Assembly (NCBI GenBank): GCA_002409455.1
Contig: DHNI01000146.1
Location: forward strand, 1-6,372
DNA from: Firmicutes bacterium UBA5420
GTDB taxonomy: Bacteria > Bacillota > Limnochordia > Darwinibacteriales > Darwinibacteriaceae
Direction: 5' to 3'
Length of the DNA stretch: 6,372 nt
The notes under the pieces were generated by a model, which was given only the letters and a program-made list of their open reading frames with translations, ran no database searches and was not told where the DNA came from. A program made the position numbers and the translations under genes. Every line of letters starts with the position of its first letter. The stretch's first letter is position 1. Below, piece after piece: positions 1 to 5,340 of the stretch.

Positions 1-22
1 GTCGTTGGACTAGGGATTTTTC

Positions 23-50
23 TTGACATTACAGGCATACGTGATAGAAT
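23..50 (+). promoter_or_regulatory. Sigma-A-type promoter of perR
   Basis: A perfect -35 TTGACA (23-28) and a -10 TAGAAT (45-50, 5 of 6 to TATAAT) lie 16 bp apart. Transcription would begin around 57, leaving a leader of about 30 bases before the GTG start of perR. It is the only good promoter pair upstream of this gene, and the 22 bases before it hold nothing recognisable. Confidence 0.75.
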
Positions 51-66
51 AATAACCAGAATTATC
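48..66 (+). promoter_or_regulatory. Possible Fur-family operator (autoregulatory)
   Basis: The segment AATAAT (48-53), AACCAG (54-59), A, ATTATC (61-66) follows the 6-6-1-6 hexamer layout of the classical Fur box. Hexamers one and three match at 5/6 and 6/6, but the middle one is poor (2/6). The outer parts form the inverted repeat ATAAT/ATTAT. It overlaps the -10 and the start region of perR, where a repressor would act. Fur and PerR genes are often autoregulated, so this is plausible, but the site is degenerate and AT-rich sequence near promoters gives chance matches. Confidence 0.3.
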
Positions 67-89
67 ATTACTGAGCTGGAGGAGTCGCA

Positions 90-506
90 GTGAAGCCTAA
101 AGGTTTTGTTAGACGTACTAGGCAGCGGGAGGCCATCCTTGAGGTCCTGCGGGGAACAACAAGCCACCCCACCGCGGACTGGGTTTATCAAGAAGTGCGT
201 AAAGAGATGCCCCATGTCAGTCTAGGCACCATATATCGCAATTTACGCACTCTCAGTGAACACGGGGAAATTCAAGAGCTGGCTTATGGTAGCAATCATT
301 CGCGCTTTGATGCCAATGCAGAGGCCCATTACCATTTTGTCTGCGAATCTTGCGGAGCGGTTACGGATTTGGATATGTCGCCTATGTCAGAGCTCGAACG
401 CAAAGTCGAAAAACTCGGCGACTATAAAGTCACAGCTCATCGTTTAGAGTTCTACGGACTCTGCCCCGATTGTGTTCGCGACAAATCTGGTCACCACGTG
501 AACTAA
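90..506 (+). CDS. perR: PerR-type peroxide-sensing repressor (Fur family)
   Basis: A 138-residue Fur-family regulator: a DNA-binding protein that uses Fe2+ or Mn2+ as corepressor and loses DNA binding when peroxide oxidises its iron site. The winged-helix domain spans about residues 1-72 (recognition helix around VSLGTIYRNL, 43-52) and the dimerisation domain about 78-130. All residues of the B. subtilis PerR sites have counterparts. The regulatory metal site is H26, D74, H80, H82 and D93. The structural zinc site is C85-x2-C88 and C125-x2-C128. Aspartate rather than glutamate at D93 is the PerR-type choice linked to peroxide sensing. The start is GTG, 5 bases after a GGAGGAG ribosome binding site (78-84); an in-frame TGA at 72-74 excludes an earlier start. 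It is about 11 residues shorter at the N-terminus than B. subtilis PerR, with the DNA-binding helices intact. It has its own promoter and terminator. A Fur or Zur role is less likely given D93 and the PerR-like RLEFYGLC segment. Confidence 0.9.
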   Translation: MKPKGFVRRTRQREAILEVLRGTTSHPTADWVYQEVRKEMPHVSLGTIYRNLRTLSEHGEIQELAYGSNHSRFDANAEAHYHFVCESCGAVTDLDMSPMSELERKVEKLGDYKVTAHRLEFYGLCPDCVRDKSGHHVN

Positions 507-522
507 CGGTCAATTCGTTCTC

Positions 523-573
523 AATCTGAGTGTCAACACGTTTTAATCGTGTGATGATGCTCAGATTTTTTCT
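523..573 (+). terminator. Rho-independent terminator of perR
   Basis: A perfect 8-bp outer stem AATCTGAG (523-530) / CTCAGATT (560-567) encloses an inner stem ACACG (536-540) / CGTGT (548-552) with a 7-base loop and a small internal bulge. A run of six T (566-571) follows, partly within the stem end. It sits 17 bases after the perR stop and before the nrdJ promoter, so the two genes should be transcribed separately. Confidence 0.88.
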
Positions 574-582
574 ATATCACCA

Positions 583-611
583 TAGACATCATTTACCATA
601 TGTAGTATAAT
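583..611 (+). promoter_or_regulatory. Sigma-A-type promoter of nrdJ
   Basis: The -35 TAGACA (583-588, 5 of 6 to TTGACA) and a perfect -10 TATAAT (606-611) are separated by the optimal 17 bp. The predicted start is near 618, giving a leader of about 40 bases. The -10 and start region are flanked and overlapped by two NrdR-box-like sites, so the promoter looks repressible. Confidence 0.8.
593..608 (+). promoter_or_regulatory. NrdR box 1 (promoter-proximal, overlaps -10)
   Basis: TTACCATATGTAGTAT matches the NrdR-box consensus acaCwAtATaTwGtgt at 11 of 16 positions, including all six strongly conserved ones (C4, A6, A8, T9, T11, G13). It covers the first three bases of the -10. Alone it would be weak; its spacing of exactly 31 bp (start to start) from the better box at 624 supports it. 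NrdR is a zinc-finger/ATP-cone repressor of ribonucleotide reductase genes that binds such pairs; its own gene is not in this window. Confidence 0.62.
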
Positions 612-623
612 AAATTGGCATCA

Positions 624-639
624 ACACAATTTATAGTGG
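624..639 (+). promoter_or_regulatory. NrdR box 2 (downstream of nrdJ transcription start)
   Basis: ACACAATTTATAGTGG matches the NrdR-box consensus at 14 of 16 positions; the mismatches are the T at position 8 and the final G. It lies just downstream of the predicted start and just before the ribosome binding site. The 15-bp gap to box 1 puts both on the same helix face, as in known tandem NrdR boxes. The same stretch contributes to an 8-bp inverted repeat ATAAATTG (610-617) / CAATTTAT (627-634), which could instead form a weak leader hairpin. Confidence 0.72.
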
Positions 640-641
640 TC

Positions 642-659
642 AGGGAGGAAATGTGAATG
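642..659 (+). promoter_or_regulatory. nrdJ ribosome binding site and start choice
   Basis: The GGAGG core (644-648) is followed by the string ATGTGAATG. The first ATG (651-653) is only 2 bases from the core and is followed at once by TGA in the same frame, so it cannot start nrdJ. The second ATG (657) has ideal 8-base spacing and opens the long frame. The result is a start-stop minimal ORF abutting the real start. Confidence 0.85.
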
Positions 660-2870
660 CAATTATCTGACAATGCCAGAACCGTTCTGGAGCGCCGTTA
701 TCTAGCGAAAATCAACAATGAAATTGTAGAAACACCAGAAGACATGTTGCGGCGGGTGGCAAAAAATATTGCCCAATCAGAAGACGATCCCCTGTGGGAA
801 GAGCGTTTTTTCGACGTTATGGACAACCTGGAGTTCTTACCTAATAGCCCTACACTCATGAATGCAGGGCGCGATTTACAGCAATTATCTGCTTGTTTTG
901 TTCTTCCCGTTGAGGACTCCATGGAAGGAATCTTTGATACACTGCGCAACACCGCCCTTATTCAAAAGTCTGGTGGCGGAACAGGCTTCAGTTTTTCGCG
1001 TCTTCGCCCTAATGCTGATATGGTTAGCACCACAGGTGGCGTAGCGAGCGGGCCGGTGTCCTTCATGAAATGCTATAACGCGGCCACAGACGCGATTAAA
1101 CAGGGAGGTACCCGTAGAGGCGCAAATATGGGGATCTTAAGGGTTGACCATCCCGATATTCTTCAGTTCATCCAGTGCAAGGCAGATCCCACTGAGATTA
1201 CAAACTTCAACCTTTCTGTGGGCATCACCGAAGAATTCATGGAAGCCGTATTGGCAGATAAATCCTATCAACTAGTGAATCCCCGTTCAAAGGAGCCTGC
1301 TGGCGAACTAAACGCTAGAGAGACTTTTGAGCTTATCGTGGAGATGGCCTGGAAGAACGGCGAACCTGGCATCATCTTCCTCGATCGTATGAACCGTTTT
1401 AACCCAACCCCCCATGTGGGTGAGATTGAGGCCACGAATCCTTGTGGCGAGCAGCCACTGTTACCCAATGAAAGTTGTAATTTGGGCTCGATTAATCTAG
1501 CGAAGATGGCCAAAAAAGAAGGTGACAAATGGATCGTAAATTGGGATCGCCTTCAAGAAGTGGTAGAAATCGGGGTTCGCTTTTTGGATAATGTCATCGA
1601 CGCCAACAACTATCCGATTCAGGCCATTCAAGAGATGACCTATGCAAACCGCAAGATCGGGCTTGGGGTAATGGGCTTTTCTGATCTCTTAATGCGTCTT
1701 GGCGTACCTTATAATAGCGAAGAAGGTGTAGAGCTCGGTGCCAAGGTCATGCGCTTTATCCAGGCCAAAGGTCATGAGGCGTCCTCAAAGCTTGGCGAAG
1801 AACGGGGGTCGTTTCCAAATTACAAAGGAAGCATCTTTGAAAAGACCGGAAAACCTATGCGAAACGCTACTGTAACCACAATTGCTCCAACCGGCACAAT
1901 TTCTATCATTGCCGGTTGTTCGAGTGGTATCGAGCCCGTTTTTGCTTTGGCTTTCACGCGCAATGTGATGGATAACGATCAACTTATTGAAGTCAACTCC
2001 CAATTTGAGCGTATTCTCAAAGAAGCGGGACTGTACTCTCCAGAACTGATTCAAGAGGTGGCCCAGACTGGCAATGTCCGTGGTATCGAAGGGATTCCAG
2101 AAGAGCTGCGCAAGACCTTTGTAACTGCCTACGAAACGGCACCTGAGTGGCATATTCGCATGCAGGCAGCGTTTCAAGAATTTACAGATAATGCTGTGAG
2201 CAAGACGGTGAACTTTCCTAAAGAGGCTACGAAAGAGGATATTCGCAATGTTTATCAGCTGGCCTACGATCTGGGCTGCAAGGGAGTCACCGTATATCGA
2301 GCTGGATCTAGAGAAGGTGAAGTACTCACAGTTGGGCATAAGACTGAATCCGAGGAGGCAGCTGCCTTGGATGCGAAGACTCGCCCCACTCCAAGAAAGC
2401 GTCCGCGGGTGACAACAGGGCAAACGGTGCGGGTGAAGACAGGTTGTGGCTCGTTGTATGTCACAATTAATGCAGACGACGAAGGTATTTGTGAAGTGTT
2501 CACAACCATTGGTAAAGCAGGCGGCTGTGCAGGTTCCTTCTCTGAAGCCACCGCCAGGCTGATTTCGCTCTCTTTGCGTGCTGGCGTCGAGCCTCAACAG
2601 GTAGTTAAGCAGCTCAAGGGTATTCGGTGTCCCCATCCTATTTGGCAAGAAGGTCGACAAATACTTTCTTGTCCCGATGCTATTGCCCATGTTTTGGAGC
2701 AGTATCTGCAGAATAATGGGATGGCTGAAGCTGCGGCAACACTAGAGACAAGTTCGAATTCGGGTTCTAGTTTGTTCACAGGAAGTCTTTGCCCCGAATG
2801 CAGCGGTACTATGGTGGAAGAAAGCGGCTGTGCCACATGTCTAGAATGCGGATTTAGTCGTTGTAGTTAA
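657..2870 (+). CDS. nrdJ: Adenosylcobalamin-dependent (class II) ribonucleoside-diphosphate reductase
   Basis: This 737-residue cytoplasmic enzyme reduces ribonucleotides to deoxyribonucleotides, using adenosylcobalamin to generate a thiyl radical and needing no oxygen. The N-terminal domain begins at LSDNARTVLERRYL with no ATP-cone before it, so overall-activity control by dATP through a cone is not expected. The (beta/alpha)10 barrel carries the active-site motif N261-P-C263-G-E265, with Cys263 as the thiyl residue. The redox pair is C80 (SACFVLP) and C274 (NESCNLGS), and the PTGTIS phosphate loop is at 411-416. Residues about 588-660 form the TSCPD domain typical of NrdJ (VKTGCGSLYVTIN onward). 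The tail has C712-x2-C715 and C725-x2-C728-x2-C731 plus C736, the cysteine-rich end that re-reduces the active site via thioredoxin-like donors. Length and ends fit the family, so the gene looks complete. It has its own promoter with paired NrdR boxes. No intein or frameshift is seen. Confidence 0.97.
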   Translation: MQLSDNARTVLERRYLAKINNEIVETPEDMLRRVAKNIAQSEDDPLWEERFFDVMDNLEFLPNSPTLMNAGRDLQQLSACFVLPVEDSMEGIFDTLRNTALIQKSGGGTGFSFSRLRPNADMVSTTGGVASGPVSFMKCYNAATDAIKQGGTRRGANMGILRVDHPDILQFIQCKADPTEITNFNLSVGITEEFMEAVLADKSYQLVNPRSKEPAGELNARETFELIVEMAWKNGEPGIIFLDRMNRFNPTPHVGEIEATNPCGEQPLLPNESCNLGSINLAKMAKKEGDKWIVNWDRLQEVVEIGVRFLDNVIDANNYPIQAIQEMTYANRKIGLGVMGFSDLLMRLGVPYNSEEGVELGAKVMRFIQAKGHEASSKLGEERGSFPNYKGSIFEKTGKPMRNATVTTIAPTGTISIIAGCSSGIEPVFALAFTRNVMDNDQLIEVNSQFERILKEAGLYSPELIQEVAQTGNVRGIEGIPEELRKTFVTAYETAPEWHIRMQAAFQEFTDNAVSKTVNFPKEATKEDIRNVYQLAYDLGCKGVTVYRAGSREGEVLTVGHKTESEEAAALDAKTRPTPRKRPRVTTGQTVRVKTGCGSLYVTINADDEGICEVFTTIGKAGGCAGSFSEATARLISLSLRAGVEPQQVVKQLKGIRCPHPIWQEGRQILSCPDAIAHVLEQYLQNNGMAEAAATLETSSNSGSSLFTGSLCPECSGTMVEESGCATCLECGFSRCS

Positions 2871-2883
2871 GCCTGAAAAGAAT

Positions 2884-2925
2884 AATCTCCTCCTCCCTTT
2901 GAGATACTGAAGCGGGGAGGAGATT
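2884..2925 (+). promoter_or_regulatory. Hairpin that sequesters the ribosome binding site of the next gene
   Basis: AATCTCCTCCTC (2884-2895) pairs with GGGGAGGAGATT (2914-2925) to make a 12-bp stem with one G-U pair and an 18-base loop. The 3' arm contains the whole GGGGAGGAG ribosome binding site of the downstream L,D-transpeptidase gene. The stem starts 13 bases after the nrdJ stop. After it comes TTTGTCT rather than a proper T-run, so it would be a poor terminator. Two readings are open: a weak nrdJ terminator, or a translational switch that blocks initiation on transcripts reading in from nrdJ. Confidence 0.7.
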
Positions 2926-2933
2926 TGTCTATG
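2914..2933 (+). promoter_or_regulatory. Ribosome binding site that sets the transpeptidase start
   Basis: GGGGAGGAG (2914-2922) lies 8 bases before ATG 2931 but only 2 bases before the in-frame TTG at 2925. Spacing and codon strength both favour ATG 2931, removing two residues from the longest possible frame. Confidence 0.8.
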
Positions 2934-4019
2934 TTGAAACGATGTCTATGTATGGCTTTAATGTTGATTATGTTACTTGGTTTAGTGGGTGCGACCGCTC
3001 GCGCCGAGCGGATCGTTGTCATTAATATCCCAGCCTTTAGGCTGTATGTATACGACGAAGGGATACCGGTTCGAGATTACCCCATCAGCATTGGCACCGA
3101 ACTCAACCCCTCTGTGTTAGGCGAAACAACCATTATTAATAAGGTTGCCCATCCCACCTATTATCCTTCTCAGGGGGGAGAACCCGTTGAACCGGGTCCA
3201 GATAATCCAGTGGGCACCCGTTGGTTGGGCTTGGGTTTTCCTGGGTATGGGATTCATGGTACCAATAACCCAGCATCCATCGGATCGCCGGCTTCATCAG
3301 GTTGTATTCGCATGCAAAATGCTGATGTAGAGGAACTAGCAGATCTAGTTCAGGTAGGAACCGCCGTAAAGCTCATCTACCAAACCATCTTGATCCAAGA
3401 AGATCCCCTGCTTCACACTAAGACAATTACGGTGTACCGCGACGTATACAAACAGGGGGTTAGCCCAGTGCAGCTCCAAGATGAGCTCGAAAGGCTTGGT
3501 TGGAACGATGTATTCTGGCCAGCCCTACTTACGCTCCTAAAGGCACCCACAGGAGAGCCACACCCCTTAGCTTGGGAATGGCCCCTGATGTTTCACACAG
3601 AGGCAGAAGGCGTTACTGCCACAGGGCTTGTGGCGGCAGAATGGAATGGAGAGTATTATCTGCCCTTTGATCTTCCCTTCGATCCACGAAGCGAAATGGC
3701 CATCGCCACGGTGAAGTGGGGTGAGGAATACTATCTACCACTTCAGGTCTACTTGGAGCTCACAGGACTTAGTTATAGCCAAGCCCAGGGTCAACTCATC
3801 CTCCATAGTCCTCAGGCCTATTTAGGTGAGAAATCCCTGGGCCAGGCCCTCATTTTTCAAGATGAACTTTATATCAACACAGTTGAACGCACTTGGAAGC
3901 TGATTCCATCGCCCATGCAAGTGGTAGCTTTCTGGGGCCAGATCTATCAACCTGCACGGGTTCTTATTGGATCCGACCAGGTGGATCAAGTGCGTCTAGA
4001 ATGGCCTAATTCGAGGTAG
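2931..4019 (+). CDS. Secreted L,D-transpeptidase (YkuD domain) with novel C-terminal half
   Basis: A 362-residue exported protein. Residues 1-25 are a signal peptide (KR, a long hydrophobic stretch, cleavage after the ARA at 23-25). A YkuD domain spans about 27-150, with the catalytic signature H109-G and S123-G-C125-I-R127; Cys125 is the nucleophile. Such enzymes make 3-3 cross-links in peptidoglycan or attach proteins to it, outside the membrane. The rest is unusual. A linker-like segment (about 151-220) contains a region that could be helical (VSPVQLQDELERLGW), and residues 236-346 repeat a W-G-x-x-Y-x-P theme (AEWNGEYYLP, VKWGEEYYLP, FQDELYIN, FWGQIYQP). This resembles the copper-amine-oxidase N-terminal-like modules of secreted Bacillota proteins, but that link is only by eye. 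No clear promoter of its own was found, and its ribosome binding site lies inside a hairpin. The stop overlaps the convergent SLH gene. The catalytic call is firm; substrate and the role of the C-terminal half are unknown. Confidence 0.9.
   Translation: MLKRCLCMALMLIMLLGLVGATARAERIVVINIPAFRLYVYDEGIPVRDYPISIGTELNPSVLGETTIINKVAHPTYYPSQGGEPVEPGPDNPVGTRWLGLGFPGYGIHGTNNPASIGSPASSGCIRMQNADVEELADLVQVGTAVKLIYQTILIQEDPLLHTKTITVYRDVYKQGVSPVQLQDELERLGWNDVFWPALLTLLKAPTGEPHPLAWEWPLMFHTEAEGVTATGLVAAEWNGEYYLPFDLPFDPRSEMAIATVKWGEEYYLPLQVYLELTGLSYSQAQGQLILHSPQAYLGEKSLGQALIFQDELYINTVERTWKLIPSPMQVVAFWGQIYQPARVLIGSDQVDQVRLEWPNSR
3636..3968 (+). repeat. Degenerate protein repeat W-G-x-x-Y-x-P in the transpeptidase
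   Basis: Four related segments occur at residues 236-249, 261-275, 309-319 and 334-346 of the transpeptidase. Units one and two are closest (W-N-G-E-Y-Y-L-P and W-G-E-E-Y-Y-L-P, 25 residues apart); unit four keeps W-G-x-x-Y-x-P and unit three only E-L-Y-I. They look like beta-hairpin elements of a duplicated small domain. Confidence 0.5.
4006..4019. other. Tail-to-tail overlap of convergent genes
   Basis: The transpeptidase gene ends with TAG at 4017-4019 on the + strand, and the SLH gene ends with TAG at 4008-4006 on the minus strand. Each gene's last codons are therefore coded inside the other, with no space for a terminator. No hairpin followed by a T-run is seen on either strand around the junction, so the two mRNAs probably have complementary 3' ends. 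Confidence 0.9.
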
Positions 4020-5175
4020 CGTCTTTGAGCCAGTCGCTGGTCAGCAAACGCTGGGCCAACTCGACTTGAGCGTACTCCAAGAGTTTCTCCCAGTCTTGGC
4101 TCACGGCAGCATGAACCAATTCGGGGGCAACCTTGAGGTAGTCAGCGGCTTCTTGGGTGAGCCTCTCTTGTAGCATCATTTGCACGTTGTCCCAATCACG
4201 CTTCAACAGAGCATCGGCTTCCCAGGGAGAAACGCCCCTATCTACCAATTGTTCGTGTAGCTCATAGCTTACTTCTTCACCAAGTTGTTCCCAATCACCG
4301 GCAATAATGGCATTGATCTGAGCCGGCGTTAGAACCTCAACCAAGGCTTTGGTGGCGTTATTCAAACCTGCCATAACTGCTTGCGCTGTGGAGACTTGTT
4401 CGAGGTTGACAAGTAGTGCTTGATTGTTACGTGCTAACACTACAATGTGTTGTTCCTTTTCTAATTGCGTATCTTTGTTAATGGTATCTCGTGTCAAGCT
4501 CCCTGGGGTCACATACAAGGTTTCGTTCAGAAGATTGAACACAAGTGTTTCTTCGTCTTCACCGGGCTTGAGGGTGATTTGTTTGCCCCCTTCTGCCACT
4601 TCTTCCACAGAACCCGCAATTTGCTGGAGCTCTAGGGCTTGATCGATGATGAAAGCTAGTTCACTGCGAGTGATGAGGCGATAAGGCTCAAAGCGGCCTA
4701 ACATATGCGTGGGTAGAAGCCCAAGTCTTTGTAGTAGCTCCACTCCCATAAACCCTGGGTAGTCCACGTTTAGATCGGCGAAGGAAGGGTAAAAGCCCTG
4801 GGGCACCTCTACATGTTCGCCTAAGCCAAGCAGGTTACCTAGTGCCGCGGCAAACTCACCGCGAGTGACTCCTTCTGGGTGAGCGACTAAGAGCTCACTG
4901 AGCCAGTCTGTAAGGGCCTGCTCCTCTTCGCTGGTGAGCTGAAAGGCCCGGGTTAGAAGGGCAAAGGTTTCTTCATGGGTGAGTGCGGTAGAGGGCGAGA
5001 ATTCCTCGGTCCAAAGCTCTGCAAAGAGACCTTGTGCTTCAAGAGAAGAAATCGCTTCTCTGGCCCAGTTATGATCAATATCAATAAAGGCAGCAAACCC
5101 GGTTGCTCCCCCTAGGAGAGGGCTGGCCAAAACAAGCAGAACCAGAACGAAAGATATAAACTTTGTTGGTCGCAT
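4006..5175 (-). CDS. Secreted SLH-domain surface protein with C-terminal DW repeats
   Basis: A 389-residue exported protein (numbered from the ATG at 5175). A signal peptide covers about residues 1-28 (cleavage near GFA-A). SLH motif 1 (about 30-78) starts FIDIDHNWAREAISSLEAQG and has the later T-H-E-E. A degenerate SLH 2 ends in GVTRGEFAAAL (102-112). SLH 3 (about 131-184) runs from SFADLNVDYPGF to ITRSELAFII. SLH triplets bind pyruvylated secondary cell-wall polymers, so the protein should sit on the wall. Residues about 196-260 look beta-rich (ITLKPGEDEETLVFN) and match no family I know. Residues 282-382 hold three repeats with the pattern P-x5-A-x4-DW-[ED] (DW at 294, 327 and 361). The first possible ATG, at 5181, is one base from the AGGAG site; the ATG at 5175 has 7-base spacing and is preferred. 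Anchoring is well supported; the job of the distal part is unknown. Confidence 0.85.
   Translation of the reverse strand: MRPTKFISFVLVLLVLASPLLGGATGFAAFIDIDHNWAREAISSLEAQGLFAELWTEEFSPSTALTHEETFALLTRAFQLTSEEEQALTDWLSELLVAHPEGVTRGEFAAALGNLLGLGEHVEVPQGFYPSFADLNVDYPGFMGVELLQRLGLLPTHMLGRFEPYRLITRSELAFIIDQALELQQIAGSVEEVAEGGKQITLKPGEDEETLVFNLLNETLYVTPGSLTRDTINKDTQLEKEQHIVVLARNNQALLVNLEQVSTAQAVMAGLNNATKALVEVLTPAQINAIIAGDWEQLGEEVSYELHEQLVDRGVSPWEADALLKRDWDNVQMMLQERLTQEAADYLKVAPELVHAAVSQDWEKLLEYAQVELAQRLLTSDWLKDATSN
4030..4332 (-). repeat. Three tandem 33-34-residue repeats in the SLH protein
   Basis: Three aligned units: LTPAQINAIIAGDWEQL, VSPWEADALLKRDWDNV and VAPELVHAAVSQDWEKL. The prolines are 33 and 34 residues apart, as are the DW pairs. 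Each unit continues into a charged stretch that could be helical (for example EEVSYELHEQL). A last SDW near residue 380 could be the rump of a fourth unit. DNA identity between units looks low, so the duplication is old. Confidence 0.75.
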
Positions 5176-5182
5176 AAGCATA

Positions 5183-5187
5183 CTCCT
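5183..5187 (-). promoter_or_regulatory. Ribosome binding site that sets the SLH gene start
   Basis: On the minus strand AGGAG (5187-5183), preceded by a run of A, stands 7 bases before the ATG at 5175-5173 but a single base before the ATG at 5181-5179. The downstream ATG is therefore the likely start. Confidence 0.8.
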
Positions 5188-5204
5188 TTTTTTAGACTAT
5201 ATCT

Positions 5205-5234
5205 ATCTTACACCCCTTCATTCGCCTATATCAA
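5205..5234 (-). promoter_or_regulatory. Promoter candidate for the SLH gene
   Basis: On the minus strand TTGATA (5234-5229, 5 of 6) and TAAGAT (5210-5205, 4 of 6) are separated by 18 bp. The predicted start is near 5198, about 23 bases before the ATG. The -10 is mediocre, but it is the best-placed pair in the intergenic region. Confidence 0.45.
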
Positions 5235-5285
5235 GCTTTAGCCTCTATGCAATACTCGGCAGAGCGGGCGTCTTTACCCAACTAA

Positions 5286-5315
5286 GGGAGGTTTTTACAA
5301 ATGGGCGTGGAATAG
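5286..5315 (+). CDS. Possible 4-codon leader ORF (MGVE) ahead of polA
   Basis: GGGAGGT (5286-5292), containing a perfect GGAGGT, stands 8 bases before ATG GGC GTG GAA TAG (5301-5315). It is better than the ribosome binding site of polA itself, 25 bases further on. No longer frame continues from it and no gene remnant is seen around it. It could be a leader whose translation affects polA expression, or a chance SD-ATG pair. Function is unknown; the span given includes the ribosome binding site. Confidence 0.3.
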   Translation, partial: GRFLQMGVE

Positions 5316-5340
5316 ACAAGGAAGAAATGGGGGATCTTCA

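Noticed and set aside
610..634. 8-bp inverted repeat ATAAATTG/CAATTTAT as an independent operator or attenuator
   Set aside because: It is AT-rich, overlaps the -10, and its right arm is largely explained by NrdR box 2. No T-run follows.
574..656. Cobalamin riboswitch upstream of nrdJ
   Set aside because: B12 riboswitches are near 200 bases with a conserved B12 box. The leader here is about 40 bases and contains no such element.
1785..2690. 301-codon open frame on the minus strand within nrdJ
   Set aside because: It is fully antisense to the strongly conserved NrdJ frame. The translation shows no recognisable domain and no ribosome binding site was apparent; it is a shadow of codon usage.
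2861..2886. Promoter TTGTAG/AATAAT at the end of nrdJ for the transpeptidase gene
   Set aside because: The two hexamers are only 14 bp apart and both are imperfect, so it is too weak to call.
2925..2930. TTG start for the transpeptidase and, similarly, ATG at 5181 for the SLH gene
   Set aside because: Both lie 1-2 bases from the end of the ribosome binding site. The next in-frame ATG in each case has 7-8-base spacing.
4030..4040. CCAGtcgCTGG hairpin near the convergent gene ends as a terminator
   Set aside because: The stem is only 4 bp and no T-run follows on either strand.
4424..4642. 72-codon + strand frame inside the SLH gene
   Set aside because: It is antisense to a coherent secreted protein with SLH motifs, has no recognisable content, and is low-complexity serine-rich as expected from a shadow frame.
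5227..5256. polA promoter with extended -10 TGCAATACT
   Set aside because: The -10 matches 4 of 6 and the expected -35 position (ATATCA) only 3 of 6. It is mentioned under polA but not called.
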